A stretch of DNA of 64,000 bases from positions 4,136,501-4,200,500 of the forward strand of contig NZ_CP078138.1 of the NCBI RefSeq assembly GCF_019212185.1, written 5' to 3'. How positions within the stretch are numbered: the first letter of the stretch is position 1; each line of letters opens with the position of its first letter. A program made the position numbers and the translations under genes. Origin of the DNA: Pseudomonas fluorescens. Lineage in GTDB: Bacteria > Pseudomonadota > Gammaproteobacteria > Pseudomonadales > Pseudomonadaceae. Below the pieces are notes generated by a model. That model was not told the origin of the DNA, ran no database searches, and was given only the letters and a program-made list of their open reading frames with translations. Shown one piece after another: positions 8,713-17,887 of the stretch.

Positions 8713-10167
8713 ATGCACAGCTATCAGGTGCTGATCATCGGCAGCGGGTTTGGCGGCCAGTGTGCGGCAGTCAACCTGCTGAAGGCGGGAATCAGTGATT
8801 TCCGCCTGCTGGAACGACGGGATTTTTTTGGCGGTACCTGGTGCCAGAACACCTACCCCGGTGCCGCAGTGGATGTACCTTCGCCTCTCTACTCGCTGTC
8901 GTTCGCCTCCTGGCGCTGGACGCAGATGTTTGCCGAACAGGCCGAACTGCAGCAATACACCCAGTACGTCGTCGATCACTTCCAATTGCGCGACAAGGTC
9001 GAATTGCAGGCCAATGTCGAGCGCGTCGAGTGGGATCAGGATGCCCGGCAATGGCAGGTCTTCACCCGCGACAAAGGTATTTTCCGTGGGCAGTTCCTGA
9101 TTAATGCCTCCGGGCCGTTGAGCCAACCGGTTGTCCCGCCCTTCAAGGGCCTGCAGCGCTTTGCCGGCAAGAGCTTTCACAGCAACGCCTGGGATCACAA
9201 CTACGACTATCGCAACCGACGCGTGGCCATTGTCGGCAGCGGCGCCAGTGCCGCACAGATCATTCCCGCGCTGGCGCCGCAGGTGGCGCAGCTGCATGTC
9301 TTCCAGCGCAGCGCCCACTGGGTGCTGCCCCGCGCCGACCGCCGCTTCGGCCGCTTTCAGCGCTGGCTACTGGGTATCAAGCCGGCCTACACCCTGTTGC
9401 GCTGGCTGATTTACTGGCAATTCGAAACCCGGGTGATTGCCTTCAAGTACTCCACCAGCGCCTTGAAACTGGTCCAGGGCCAGGCGTTGCGCCACCTCAA
9501 GCGCCAGGTGCCGGACGCCGAGTTGCGCAGGAAACTCACCCCGGATTTCACCATCGGCTGCAAGCGGGTGATCCTCTCCAGCACCCTGTACCCGGCCCTG
9601 AGCCGCAGCAACGTCACGTTGCATGGCCGTGACCAGGGCATCGCCGCCCTGGATGAGCGCGGCATCCAGACTCTCGACGGCCAGCACATCGACCTCGACC
9701 TGATCGTCTGGGCCACCGGTTACGACGCCACTGACGGTGTGATCGCCTACCCTGTACTGGGCAAACACGGCGCCCGCCTGAGTGACGCCTGGGCGCAGTA
9801 CCCGCGCGCCTACCTGGGCACCAGCCTGCCGGACTTCCCCAACCTGTTCATCGTCACCGGCCCCAACACCGGCATCGGCCATACTTCAGCGCTGTTTATC
9901 ATCGAGTCGCAGATGAACTACATCCTCGACTGCATCCGCACCCTCAAGGATCAGGGGTTGCGCAGCATCGAGGTGCGCCGGGAGGCGGAGCAGGCCTATA
10001 CGCAGATGATTCACCAGGAGATGGCACGCACCGTGTGGCAATCCGGCGGCTGCCACAGTTGGTACCAAAGCAAAAGCGGCCACGTGATCGCCATGTTTCC
10101 CGGCTTCAGTTTCAGCTACCACCAATTGACCCGACGGCTGAAACCGGCCGACCATATTTTGTCCTGA
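8713..10167 (+). CDS. Flavin monooxygenase, probable type I Baeyer-Villiger monooxygenase
   Basis: 484-residue FAD- and NADPH-dependent monooxygenase. The first Rossmann motif GSGFGG is near residue 11 and a second dinucleotide site, GSGASAAQI, near residue 175. Between them, FAGKSFHSNAWD (about residue 150) fits the FxGxxxHxxxW fingerprint of type I Baeyer-Villiger enzymes. Substrates in the family are ketones or aldehydes, giving esters or acids. Twenty bases downstream an alpha/beta hydrolase gene follows, so the pair may oxidise a ketone to an ester and then hydrolyse it; this is inference. GAGGAGGC precedes the ATG. Confidence 0.87.
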   Translation: MHSYQVLIIGSGFGGQCAAVNLLKAGISDFRLLERRDFFGGTWCQNTYPGAAVDVPSPLYSLSFASWRWTQMFAEQAELQQYTQYVVDHFQLRDKVELQANVERVEWDQDARQWQVFTRDKGIFRGQFLINASGPLSQPVVPPFKGLQRFAGKSFHSNAWDHNYDYRNRRVAIVGSGASAAQIIPALAPQVAQLHVFQRSAHWVLPRADRRFGRFQRWLLGIKPAYTLLRWLIYWQFETRVIAFKYSTSALKLVQGQALRHLKRQVPDAELRRKLTPDFTIGCKRVILSSTLYPALSRSNVTLHGRDQGIAALDERGIQTLDGQHIDLDLIVWATGYDATDGVIAYPVLGKHGARLSDAWAQYPRAYLGTSLPDFPNLFIVTGPNTGIGHTSALFIIESQMNYILDCIRTLKDQGLRSIEVRREAEQAYTQMIHQEMARTVWQSGGCHSWYQSKSGHVIAMFPGFSFSYHQLTRRLKPADHILS

Positions 10168-10186
10168 GTGTTTTAGGGAGAAGTCG

Positions 10187-11116
10187 ATGTTCGTCGTGCT
10201 GATCGTTGTCGCACTGCTTGTGTTATGGACCTGGCGCACCTGGCCGCGACTCGGCCACCTCATCTACGACGCGAGCATCGCTCTGGAGGCGCGCCTGTAT
10301 CGCCTGGATAAAATCACCATGCCGATCGCCGAGATGGGCATGGTGACCTACCAGGCCGGCCCCGACACGCCCGACCGAACCATCCTGATGCTCCACGGTT
10401 TCAGTGCCGACAAAAGCATCTGGCTGCGCTTCGCCAAGCATTTTGTCGACGATTGCCGGGTGATCATTCCGGACCTCGCCGGGCATGGCGAAACCGGGTT
10501 CAAGGCGGGTGGCGGCTACGACATCCCGGTCCAGGCCGAGCGGATGATCCAGTTGCTCGACGTCTGCGGCATCGGCAAGGTGCACCTGATCGGCAACTCC
10601 ATGGGCGGCTACATCGCCGCCTGGCTGGCCGCTACCCATCCCGGGCGCGTCGCCTCGCTGACCCTGCTCGATGCCGCCGGCCTCCCTTCGCCCGAGCCCA
10701 GCGACATGGGGCGCATGCTGGAGGCCGGGCGCAATCCGTTCCTGGTCAATTCAGCGGCCGACTTCCGGCAACTCTACGGCATGACCATGGCTTCCCCGCC
10801 CTGGGTGCCGCGCATTGTCCTGGCCGCGATTGCCGAGCGCTATCAGGAGCGGCGCGAGGAACTGGCGGAAATCTTCGACGACTTCCACGCCAGCGAACCC
10901 ATGACCGCACGCCTGTCAGCGATCCTCGCGCCGACCCTGGTGGTCTGGGGACGCAAGGACCGCCTGCTGCATGTCAGCAGCGCGCAACTCTGGGCCAATG
11001 GCATTCCTGGGGCGCGCCTGGAAATCCTCGAGGGCATCGGCCACATGCCGATGGTCGAACGCCCGCGAGACATGGCCGCCCTTTACCGGGAGTTTCTCGA
11101 GCGGCCACGCCGATAA
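10187..11116 (+). CDS. Alpha/beta hydrolase, membrane-anchored
   Basis: 309-residue alpha/beta-fold hydrolase with an N-terminal hydrophobic anchor (MFVVLIVVALLVLW). The oxyanion motif HGFSADKS, the nucleophile elbow GNSMGG (Ser near residue 137), an acid in GRKDRLL (~255) and His in GHMPM (~285) make a complete triad. It resembles esterases/monoacylglycerol lipases. It is probably co-transcribed with the preceding monooxygenase and could cleave that enzyme's ester product, or act independently on lipids. Confidence 0.85.
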   Translation: MFVVLIVVALLVLWTWRTWPRLGHLIYDASIALEARLYRLDKITMPIAEMGMVTYQAGPDTPDRTILMLHGFSADKSIWLRFAKHFVDDCRVIIPDLAGHGETGFKAGGGYDIPVQAERMIQLLDVCGIGKVHLIGNSMGGYIAAWLAATHPGRVASLTLLDAAGLPSPEPSDMGRMLEAGRNPFLVNSAADFRQLYGMTMASPPWVPRIVLAAIAERYQERREELAEIFDDFHASEPMTARLSAILAPTLVVWGRKDRLLHVSSAQLWANGIPGARLEILEGIGHMPMVERPRDMAALYREFLERPRR

Positions 11117-11231
11117 GCGCCAGGCACCAGTCATTTGCAGAATGAAGTTCTGAAGAAACTTCGTTTGCCAGCCCGCACAGTGCCGAACAGAATCGGCCTA
11201 CTCCACTGTCACCGTGCCGGGATGCAAATTG

Positions 11232-12626
11232 ATGAACACGCCGAACCTCGTCAGCCCTGACCTGATCCGCCAACGCTTCTCGCGGGCAATGTCAGACATG
11301 TACCGCGAAGAAGTGCCGCTGTACGGCGCACTGATGGAACTGGTGGCGCAGACCAACGCCCAGGTGCTGGAACAGCAGCCGGCGATCGCCCGGCAATTGC
11401 ACAGCACCGGCGAAATCCAACGCCTGGACCTGGAACGCCATGGCGCGATCCGCGTCGGCACCGCCGAAGAACTGGCCACCCTGTGCCGGCTGTTCGCGGT
11501 CATGGGCATGCAGCCGGTGGGTTACTACGACCTTACACCGGCCGGGGTCCCGGTGCATTCCACGGCATTCCGCGCAGTGCATGAAAGTGCCTTGCAGGTC
11601 AGCCCGTTCCGGGTGTTCACCTCGCTGCTGCGCCTGGAACTGATTGAAAATTCCGAACTGCGCCACTTTGCCGAGTCGGTGCTGGCGCAACGTTCGATCT
11701 TCACCACCAAGGCCCTCGAACTGATCGCCCACGCCGAACAGCATGGCGGTCTCGACGAGCAGCAGGTCGAACAGTTTGTCGCGCAGGCCCTGGAAACCTT
11801 CCGCTGGCACCACCGCGCCACGGTCACGGCCGAGCAATACCAGCAGCTCAGCGCCCAGCATCGCTTGATCGCCGACGTGGTCGCATTCAAGGGCCCGCAC
11901 ATCAATCACCTGACCCCGCGCACCCTGGACATCGATATCGTGCAGGCGCAAATGCCGGTCCACGGCATCACACCCAAGGCGGTGATCGAAGGCCCACCGC
12001 GTCGGCAATGCCCGATCCTGTTGCGCCAGACCAGCTTCAAGGCGCTGGACGAAGCCATTGCCTTCACCGACCAGCAACAGGCCAGCGGCAGCCACAGCGC
12101 ACGCTTCGGCGAAATCGAACAACGTGGCGCAGCCCTCACCCCCCAAGGTCGCGCCCTCTACGACCGCCTGCTCAATGCCGCCCGCGATGAACTCAAGGCG
12201 TTCCCCAACGAGGCCAATGCTCAGCGCTACAACCGCCTGATGCAGCAGCACTTCGAGGCCTTCCCGGACACCTGGGCCGAGTTGCGCGAGCAAGGCCTCG
12301 CGTACTTTCGCTACTTCGTCAGCGAGCAGGGCCAGGCCGCGTCCGCCGCCGAGTTGCAGGGCCTGGACCTGGACGCCCTGCTCGACGCCGGTTACCTGTA
12401 CATGGAGCCGCTGGTGTATGAAGACTTTTTGCCGGTCAGTGCCGCAGGGATATTCCAGTCGAATCTGGGGGACGCCGCACAAAGTCACTACGCCCAACAC
12501 GCCAACCAGGCCGCATTCGAGCAGGCCCTGGGGCGCAGGACTATCGACGAGTTGGGTTTGTATGCGCAGACACAACAGCGTTCGATAGACGACTGTCTAT
12601 CCGCGTTGAAATCATCAGGAAAGTAG
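11232..12626 (+). CDS. hglS: 2-oxoadipate dioxygenase/decarboxylase (DUF1338, YdcJ family)
   Basis: 464 residues, closely resembling Pseudomonas putida HglS, the Fe(II) enzyme that converts 2-oxoadipate with O2 to D-2-hydroxyglutarate and CO2 in D-lysine/2-aminoadipate catabolism. Counting from the ATG at 11232, the metal ligands fall at H70, H226 and E294 and the substrate-binding Arg at R74, the same numbers I recall for HglS; this supports both the function and this start over the upstream ATG at 11214. The VYEDFLPVSAAGIFQSN segment is also conserved. In P. putida the gene sits with L-pipecolate genes; here none is adjacent. Confidence 0.9.
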   Translation: MNTPNLVSPDLIRQRFSRAMSDMYREEVPLYGALMELVAQTNAQVLEQQPAIARQLHSTGEIQRLDLERHGAIRVGTAEELATLCRLFAVMGMQPVGYYDLTPAGVPVHSTAFRAVHESALQVSPFRVFTSLLRLELIENSELRHFAESVLAQRSIFTTKALELIAHAEQHGGLDEQQVEQFVAQALETFRWHHRATVTAEQYQQLSAQHRLIADVVAFKGPHINHLTPRTLDIDIVQAQMPVHGITPKAVIEGPPRRQCPILLRQTSFKALDEAIAFTDQQQASGSHSARFGEIEQRGAALTPQGRALYDRLLNAARDELKAFPNEANAQRYNRLMQQHFEAFPDTWAELREQGLAYFRYFVSEQGQAASAAELQGLDLDALLDAGYLYMEPLVYEDFLPVSAAGIFQSNLGDAAQSHYAQHANQAAFEQALGRRTIDELGLYAQTQQRSIDDCLSALKSSGK

Positions 12627-12631
12627 TCCGG

Positions 12632-12746
12632 ACATTCGAGTCAATAGTACTTTCGAATGTTGTTTGTCGAACGTTGGGAGGAAGTTCGCCCAGTATTCTG
12701 GCCTCGGCAATCCTTGCACTGGTAAAGAGCCAAAATACTGGGCGAA
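12632..12746. repeat. Two nested-size inverted repeats downstream of hglS
   Basis: Arms ACATTCGA/TCGAATGT at 12632-12639 and 12653-12660 form a perfect 8-bp stem with a 13-base loop. A longer imperfect pair, TTCGCCCAGTATTCTGGC at 12685-12702 and its complement at 12729-12746, matches at 17 of 18 bases around a 26-base loop. Neither ends in a T-run, so they are not ordinary intrinsic terminators. They may be a structured 3' end, a processed RNA or a mobile palindrome remnant. Confidence 0.55.
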
Positions 12747-12835
12747 CGGCGGTAATATTAATGCAAACTGGCAGATATGTCCGTTGTAAATTTCTGAACA
12801 TTTCTCACAACCTATTTCACCAATGCCCATAAACG

Positions 12836-12877
12836 AAAAAAAGCGAACCCCGGCCTCGGCGGGTGTCGCTTTTTTTT
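12836..12877. terminator. Bidirectional rho-independent terminator
   Basis: AAAAAAAGCGA at 12836-12846 pairs with TCGCTTTTTTT at 12866-12877, extended by ACCC/GGGT inside. A-tract and T-tract flank the stem on both sides, so it can stop the hglS transcript from the left and the convergent periplasmic-protein gene from the right. Confidence 0.85.
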
Positions 12878-12890
12878 CGTAGCGCAGCGT

Positions 12891-13469
12891 TTAACGCAGG
12901 GTCGTCACCTTCAACACATCGGTGTAAACCACGTTCACGCTCTGATCGACCTTGAGGTCTTTCAGCTTGGCTTGCAGCTCGGGTTTTTCCACGACCACCG
13001 TCTTTTTCAGGCCCTCAGGATTTTGCAGCGTCACTTCATTTTTCTTCACGTCGATGGCGGTGATTTTCAACTGCACCTTGACCTGACGATAAGCGGTGCC
13101 ACCTGGATTAGGGTTGTCCGCCGTGGCACGGATTTCGCCAACGCGCTCGACCGTGCCGGGCAAGCCTTTATCGATATCGGTGTCGAGCAGCGCGACGACC
13201 GAGCGCACGACATCCAGTCTCACCGTGTCGCCCGCCTTCAAATTACCCAGGTCCTTGGCCTGCTCACTGAGTTGGATCGAGACCGGCTTGCCCCCGTTAC
13301 CTTCAAGCACGACGAGGTGATTGGCCGCATCGACGGAGACCACCTTGGTCTCTATCTGATTGGCGACCACCACTTCGGAAAATGGAATTTCGGCAGCGTA
13401 GGCACACAGGCTGCCGGTGGACAGCAGCGTCGCGAGGGTAATGGCTTTGGTCAGTGCATGAAGCTTCAT
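12891..13469 (-). CDS. Periplasmic protein of unknown function
   Basis: 192 residues with a clear signal peptide (ALTKAITLATLLSTGSLCAYA). The mature part is beta-rich, with two repeats of a pattern in which a valine-rich strand is followed by a loop and KVQLKITAIDVKKNEV-type strands, suggesting one or two small OB- or SH3-like barrels. I recognise no catalytic residues. It is a single gene ending at a strong terminator. No function is assigned. Confidence 0.65.
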   Translation of the reverse strand: MKLHALTKAITLATLLSTGSLCAYAAEIPFSEVVVANQIETKVVSVDAANHLVVLEGNGGKPVSIQLSEQAKDLGNLKAGDTVRLDVVRSVVALLDTDIDKGLPGTVERVGEIRATADNPNPGGTAYRQVKVQLKITAIDVKKNEVTLQNPEGLKKTVVVEKPELQAKLKDLKVDQSVNVVYTDVLKVTTLR

Positions 13470-13604
13470 GGTGATACCTTCCCTGTACTAAGAAATGGGG
13501 ACATTGACTGTCAGCTCTAGCCTAAAGTCTGGTGTGCTGAGTGAGCATAGACATAGATCAGTAGATTTCCTGAAACATCCGGCGCTTGCGTGCAATTGGC
13601 GCAT

Positions 13605-14675
13605 TCAGTAGCCGGTCATTTCCAGATAACCGCTGCCGCCGTGGCTCCCGTTCAACTGCACCGGCCCTTCCCAGTAAGGAATCCGCAAGTCCATCCAGGC
13701 ATTCGGGTTCAACGCGGAGGCGCTGATGTCCAGGCCATGTGCCGCAATCCTCAACTGCCAGCGCGTCGGCAGGGTGCGGCCCGCAACCGTTGTGTTGGCC
13801 AGCGGCGTCAGGCTCACATCGGCGCCAGTCAACGGGCTGGCCTGCCCCTGGGGGTCGATCCAGGTGCCGCTCACGTACGCCTGACCGTCCGTTTGCCGCA
13901 CGCGGAACAGCATCACCTGCGCGCCACTGTCGAGGTGCAGGGAAAACCAGTCCCAACCGCTTTGCCCGGCGCTGAGCGGCTGGCTGCTCCACTCACGGTC
14001 GAGCCAGGCCGGGCCGCCGACCTCATACACGGTGCCGTCGATTTCCAGGCTGCCGCTGGCGGCCAGAAATGGCTGGCTGTAGTAATACGACGCCTGGCCC
14101 TGCGCGGATTTGCGGCTGTAGCCCTGATCCCCTTGCAACACCAACGGACGGTTGGAAGTCAGCTGCAAGCGGTAGCTGAAACCCTTGCCGCTGGCCTCGA
14201 CCCGTAACGCGGCCAAGGGATCGCCAGACGCGGATTGGCTGCTCAGGCGCCAGTCATCGATCCATGCGGCAAAGGGCACGGTGCTCACCCCCGCCTGGCC
14301 GATGCCGCCTCGGGCATAGCGTTCGGCGGCATGTTGGGTGGTGGCCGAAGTCACTGCGGCGTGGCCCAGCCAGACCACCTGGCTGGCCCAGCCGGGTTGC
14401 TCCGCAGCGGCCTTCAGGGCATTACGGAACAAGGTCCACTGCACGCCGAATTCGCGGCCTTCGGCATCCTTGAGGTTGGCGGTGAGGTACCACCATTCGA
14501 CGCGGTAACCGTCATGCGCACCGTGGTCGGCGGGGAAGCTAAACACCCGCCCCGGCGTGACCTGACTGAATGCCGCCGCTTCGCTGCCCAGCCCGGCGAA
14601 GCCTTGCCCGGTGTCGGCGGGCTGATCACAGCCGCTCAACAGCAGCAATACCGTCAGCAGCCACTTAATCCTCAT
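13605..14675 (-). CDS. AttH-like lipocalin/carotenoid 1,2-hydratase-fold lipoprotein
   Basis: 356 residues beginning with a lipoprotein signal (lipobox LLSGC), so probably membrane-anchored in the periplasm. The EWWYLTANL and QWTLFRNAL motifs and the paired DREWSSQ/GWDWFSLHL motifs are typical of the AttH/CrtC family of double-lipocalin proteins. It overlaps the permease gene by 11 bases and is the last gene of a three-gene ABC operon (ATPase, permease, this protein). In such AttEFGH-type systems its role is unsettled; binding of a hydrophobic ligand handed on by the transporter is a reasonable inference. Confidence 0.82.
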   Translation of the reverse strand: MRIKWLLTVLLLLSGCDQPADTGQGFAGLGSEAAAFSQVTPGRVFSFPADHGAHDGYRVEWWYLTANLKDAEGREFGVQWTLFRNALKAAAEQPGWASQVVWLGHAAVTSATTQHAAERYARGGIGQAGVSTVPFAAWIDDWRLSSQSASGDPLAALRVEASGKGFSYRLQLTSNRPLVLQGDQGYSRKSAQGQASYYYSQPFLAASGSLEIDGTVYEVGGPAWLDREWSSQPLSAGQSGWDWFSLHLDSGAQVMLFRVRQTDGQAYVSGTWIDPQGQASPLTGADVSLTPLANTTVAGRTLPTRWQLRIAAHGLDISASALNPNAWMDLRIPYWEGPVQLNGSHGGSGYLEMTGY

Positions 14676-17142
14676 GGGCGAAGCTCCTGAGCAGGTCCGC
14701 AGGCTGGGTGCGGTACAGGCTGAACAGCGGCCAGCCCGAGGCCAACAGGGTCGCCAACATGGCCAATCCCAGCAGTTGCGCCAACTGCCACGGGAACACC
14801 CGCATCGGCAAGCGCCAGCCGAAGGCCTGCACGTTGATCACCGTGTTCAGGCACCAGGCCAGGACCCATCCCAAGGGTACCGCGAGAAGCAGGGTCAAGA
14901 GTGCCAACAGCCAGGTCTGGCCAAGGTTGAGCAACATCAGTTGCCGCCGCGTGACGCCCATCGCCCACAACGGCGCCAACTGCCCCAGGCGACTTTGGCT
15001 CTGGGTCAACAGGCTGATGAACAATGCGACGCCCGCCACGCCCAGGGTCAGGCTGTTGAGCGCGGCGGTGGCGGCAAAGGTGCGCTCGAACACCTGGCTC
15101 GACCAGCCCTTGAGACGGGCTTGATCGACTATTCGGCTGTCGTCGATGGCCACGTTGGCGTGCAGGGCCGTCAGCAATGCCGGTATCGCGCTCGGCTCCA
15201 GGTACAGGTTGAAGCGATTGGGGCTAAGCGTGGGCCAGTGCTGCAGCAAGTGCTCGGCACTCACCAGCAGGTGGCCCTTGGGGTTGCCATAGTCGGCGTA
15301 GATGCCAATCAATTGCGGCGACCATTGCCCTTGGGGTGTGGTGATGGTCAGCCGGTCGCCCAGGCGCAGCTTGAGGCGCCGCGCCAGTTGCTCACTGAGC
15401 ATCAGCGTGTCCTGCGTTGCCAGTTGGTCCCAGGGGGCGTCGCCCAGGGCTTCGAGCAATGGCCAATGCTGACGATAGGTCGGATGGTCGATCACCCCGT
15501 ACAGGTCCGCCGGCCAGCCCTGCAGCGTCAGCGAGGCCTGCCAATTGGGCAGTACGGTCGCGAGGCTCTGTTGCGCCAACCATTGCTGCACCTGTAGCGC
15601 CTGCGCAGGGTTCTGTGGGCTGATGTACAACTCGGCGCTCAGGCGTTGCTCCAGCCAGTCGCTGAAGGTCTGGCGAAAACCGGCGGTCATGCTCCCGGCA
15701 CCGATGTTGGCGGCCAGCGCCAGCAGCAGCGCCATCAACGCCAGGCTCAACGCCGGCAACTGCTGCCGGCAATCGGCGACAAACCATTGGCCGAGCACCG
15801 AGCGAGTGTGGCGTCTGGCGCGGTGCAGCAGCGCATCGAGCAGCACCGGCAAGCCCAGTGCCGCCGCCAACAACAGCGCCGCCAGCAGGACAAATCCACT
15901 GCTCAGGCTGTCGCCCCAACCCCAGGACAGCAACCCAATCAGTGCCGCAATCGAAGCCACCAGAGCCTGACGCCGCAACCAGCGGCCATGGGCCTGACGC
16001 CAGGCCTGGGGATCGGCCAGGGCCAACAGCGGCAAGCGCGCCGCACGCAATAAACTGTCGACCCCGGCCAGCAACGCACCGAACAGGCTGACGCCAAGGC
16101 CACCGAGCCACCACCAGGGACTGAGACTCAACTGCCCCGCCACTTCAGCGCCGTACAATCCACGCAGACTGGCAGCGACATCCGGCAGCAACACGCTGGC
16201 CAACAGGTAGCCGCTGACCACACCGAACAGCCCGCCCAGCAGGGCCAGGGCGCCCAACTCCAGACTCAGGCACAGCACCAGCATCGGCACGCTGACGCCG
16301 CAGGCGCGCAGGGTTCTGAACAGGCCACGGCGCTGCTCCAGCGCCAGGCCAATGGCGGCATGGACGATGAACAAACCGACGACAAAGGAAAGGAACCCCA
16401 GGGCGTCGAGATTCAGATGAAAACTTTCGGTGAGACGCGCCAGATTGTTTTCATCACTGCCGTGATTCAACTGCAAGCGCGTATGAAAGGCTTCGGGTAA
16501 GGGCCGGTCGCTGGTGGCGAATTCCTTGGGCAGCAACAGACGTGAAACCTGCCCGGGCAAAGCCAGAACCTGCTGCGCGACGCCGATGTCCACCAGCAGC
16601 ACACCGGGGGCCATATCCGCCTGACTGTGCAGTGCAGGCAGCGCCTGGCCGTTGCTGGCCTGGGGTTGATCGCCCTCGCGCAGCCCCAACGCCTGCAGGG
16701 TCTGCGGGGCAATCCAGGTGCGCCCCGGCGGGCTGATGAAGTCAACCATTTGTGGCAGATCCAGAGACTGACCGGCGAGTGCCGAGCCCACCGGCAGCGA
16801 CAAGGGTTCGATGCCCAGCAGTTGCAAGCGCTGCCCTTCGTGCCCCTTGAGCGACAGCCGTCCCTGCAACGTCGGCGATACCGGCCAGCCGGCCTGACGC
16901 AGTGCGACAAACCAGTCCTGGGAAAAATTCGCCCCATCCGGCGCAGTCAAACTGGCCTGGGGCTCGCCGCCAATCAACTGATTGGCCCGCGCGTAACTGT
17001 CGCGCGCCTGAGTGTTCAGGGCTTGCACCCCGGTCAACAATCCGGTGGCCAGCCACAGGCCGGTCAGCACGCTGAAAAACTGCACCGGGTGCTGGCGCCA
17101 ATGACTGAGCAGTGCGCGCAGGGTTTCGCGCAGAACGTTCAT
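14665..17142 (-). CDS. FtsX-like ABC transporter permease, AttF-AttG fused type
   Basis: 825 residues. An N-terminal helix is followed by a large extracytoplasmic domain, then two clusters of transmembrane helices separated by a second periplasmic domain: the duplicated FtsX/MacB-permease architecture in one chain. A single chain supplying both membrane halves explains why only one permease gene is present. It starts inside the ATPase gene stop (4-base overlap) and overlaps the lipocalin-like gene. Systems of this class act in export, or in extraction of lipids or lipoproteins from the inner membrane; the substrate here is unknown. Confidence 0.85.
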   Translation of the reverse strand: MNVLRETLRALLSHWRQHPVQFFSVLTGLWLATGLLTGVQALNTQARDSYARANQLIGGEPQASLTAPDGANFSQDWFVALRQAGWPVSPTLQGRLSLKGHEGQRLQLLGIEPLSLPVGSALAGQSLDLPQMVDFISPPGRTWIAPQTLQALGLREGDQPQASNGQALPALHSQADMAPGVLLVDIGVAQQVLALPGQVSRLLLPKEFATSDRPLPEAFHTRLQLNHGSDENNLARLTESFHLNLDALGFLSFVVGLFIVHAAIGLALEQRRGLFRTLRACGVSVPMLVLCLSLELGALALLGGLFGVVSGYLLASVLLPDVAASLRGLYGAEVAGQLSLSPWWWLGGLGVSLFGALLAGVDSLLRAARLPLLALADPQAWRQAHGRWLRRQALVASIAALIGLLSWGWGDSLSSGFVLLAALLLAAALGLPVLLDALLHRARRHTRSVLGQWFVADCRQQLPALSLALMALLLALAANIGAGSMTAGFRQTFSDWLEQRLSAELYISPQNPAQALQVQQWLAQQSLATVLPNWQASLTLQGWPADLYGVIDHPTYRQHWPLLEALGDAPWDQLATQDTLMLSEQLARRLKLRLGDRLTITTPQGQWSPQLIGIYADYGNPKGHLLVSAEHLLQHWPTLSPNRFNLYLEPSAIPALLTALHANVAIDDSRIVDQARLKGWSSQVFERTFAATAALNSLTLGVAGVALFISLLTQSQSRLGQLAPLWAMGVTRRQLMLLNLGQTWLLALLTLLLAVPLGWVLAWCLNTVINVQAFGWRLPMRVFPWQLAQLLGLAMLATLLASGWPLFSLYRTQPADLLRSFAHED

Positions 17143-17810
17143 GACGGCGGGCCAGGGTCGACCAGGCGGCCACCTTGTAGCATCACGCGCTGGGCCAATC
17201 GCGCCGCCACCCGCGGACTGTGGGTGACCATCAGCAAGCGCGTCGAGGTGCCGGCCAGCAATTCCAGCATCAAGTCGAGCACTTCGTCGCTGCTGTGCTC
17301 ATCGAGGCTGCCGGTAGGCTCATCGGCCAGCAACAAGCACGGGCGCGACGCCAAGGCCCGCCCCAATGCCACCCGCTGCTGCTGACCACCGGACAACTGC
17401 TCGGGATAACGCTGGAGCAAATCCCCCAGCCCCAGACGCTCCACCAGTTGCGCCAGCCACCCCTGATCCAGGCGCCCGGCCAACCGCGCCTGAAACGCCA
17501 GATTGTCCTCGACCCGCAAACTGCCAATCAGGTTGAACTGCTGGAACACCAGGCCAATCTGCAGCCGCCGCCAATTCGCCAACTGACGCTCGCTCATCAA
17601 CGCCAGCGCCTGCCCATCCAGTGTAATCTCGCCGCGATCCACCCGATCGAGCCCCGCCACCAGGTGCAGCAAGGTACTCTTGCCGCTCCCCGACTCCCCC
17701 ATCAACGCCAGACTGCTCCCCGCCTCCAGTCGCAGATCGACACCCTGCAAGACCGGCAGCGGGCCTTGGGCCGTGGAGTAGCTTTTGAAGACGTCTCGGA
17801 CCTCAAGCAT
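17139..17810 (-). CDS. ABC transporter ATP-binding protein, AttE/LolD-like
   Basis: 223 residues from MLEVRDVFKSY. Walker [11 protein letters not shown]-loop, signature LSGGQQQRVALGRAL and Walker B LLLADEPTGSLD are all intact, and the short LolD/MacB-type length fits an FtsX-permease partner. The frame remains open upstream to 17873, but those residues look non-coding. No strong Shine-Dalgarno is visible before this ATG, so the start is fairly, not fully, secure. Confidence 0.88.
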   Translation of the reverse strand: MLEVRDVFKSYSTAQGPLPVLQGVDLRLEAGSSLALMGESGSGKSTLLHLVAGLDRVDRGEITLDGQALALMSERQLANWRRLQIGLVFQQFNLIGSLRVEDNLAFQARLAGRLDQGWLAQLVERLGLGDLLQRYPEQLSGGQQQRVALGRALASRPCLLLADEPTGSLDEHSSDEVLDLMLELLAGTSTRLLMVTHSPRVAARLAQRVMLQGGRLVDPGPPS

Positions 17811-17887
17811 TGGCGTAGTTCGCAGAGTGGAGGCGGAGAAGTCAGCATAGGAGCTGCACGCCGCACGCCGCAAGCTTGTCGCTTACT

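Noticed and set aside
12685..12746. Long stem as the hglS terminator
   Set aside because: No T-run follows; the true terminator with A/T tracts is at 12836-12877.
17139..17873. Longer start for the AttE-like ATPase
   Set aside because: The extra 21 N-terminal residues are unlike ABC ATPases and there is no ribosome-binding site at 17873.
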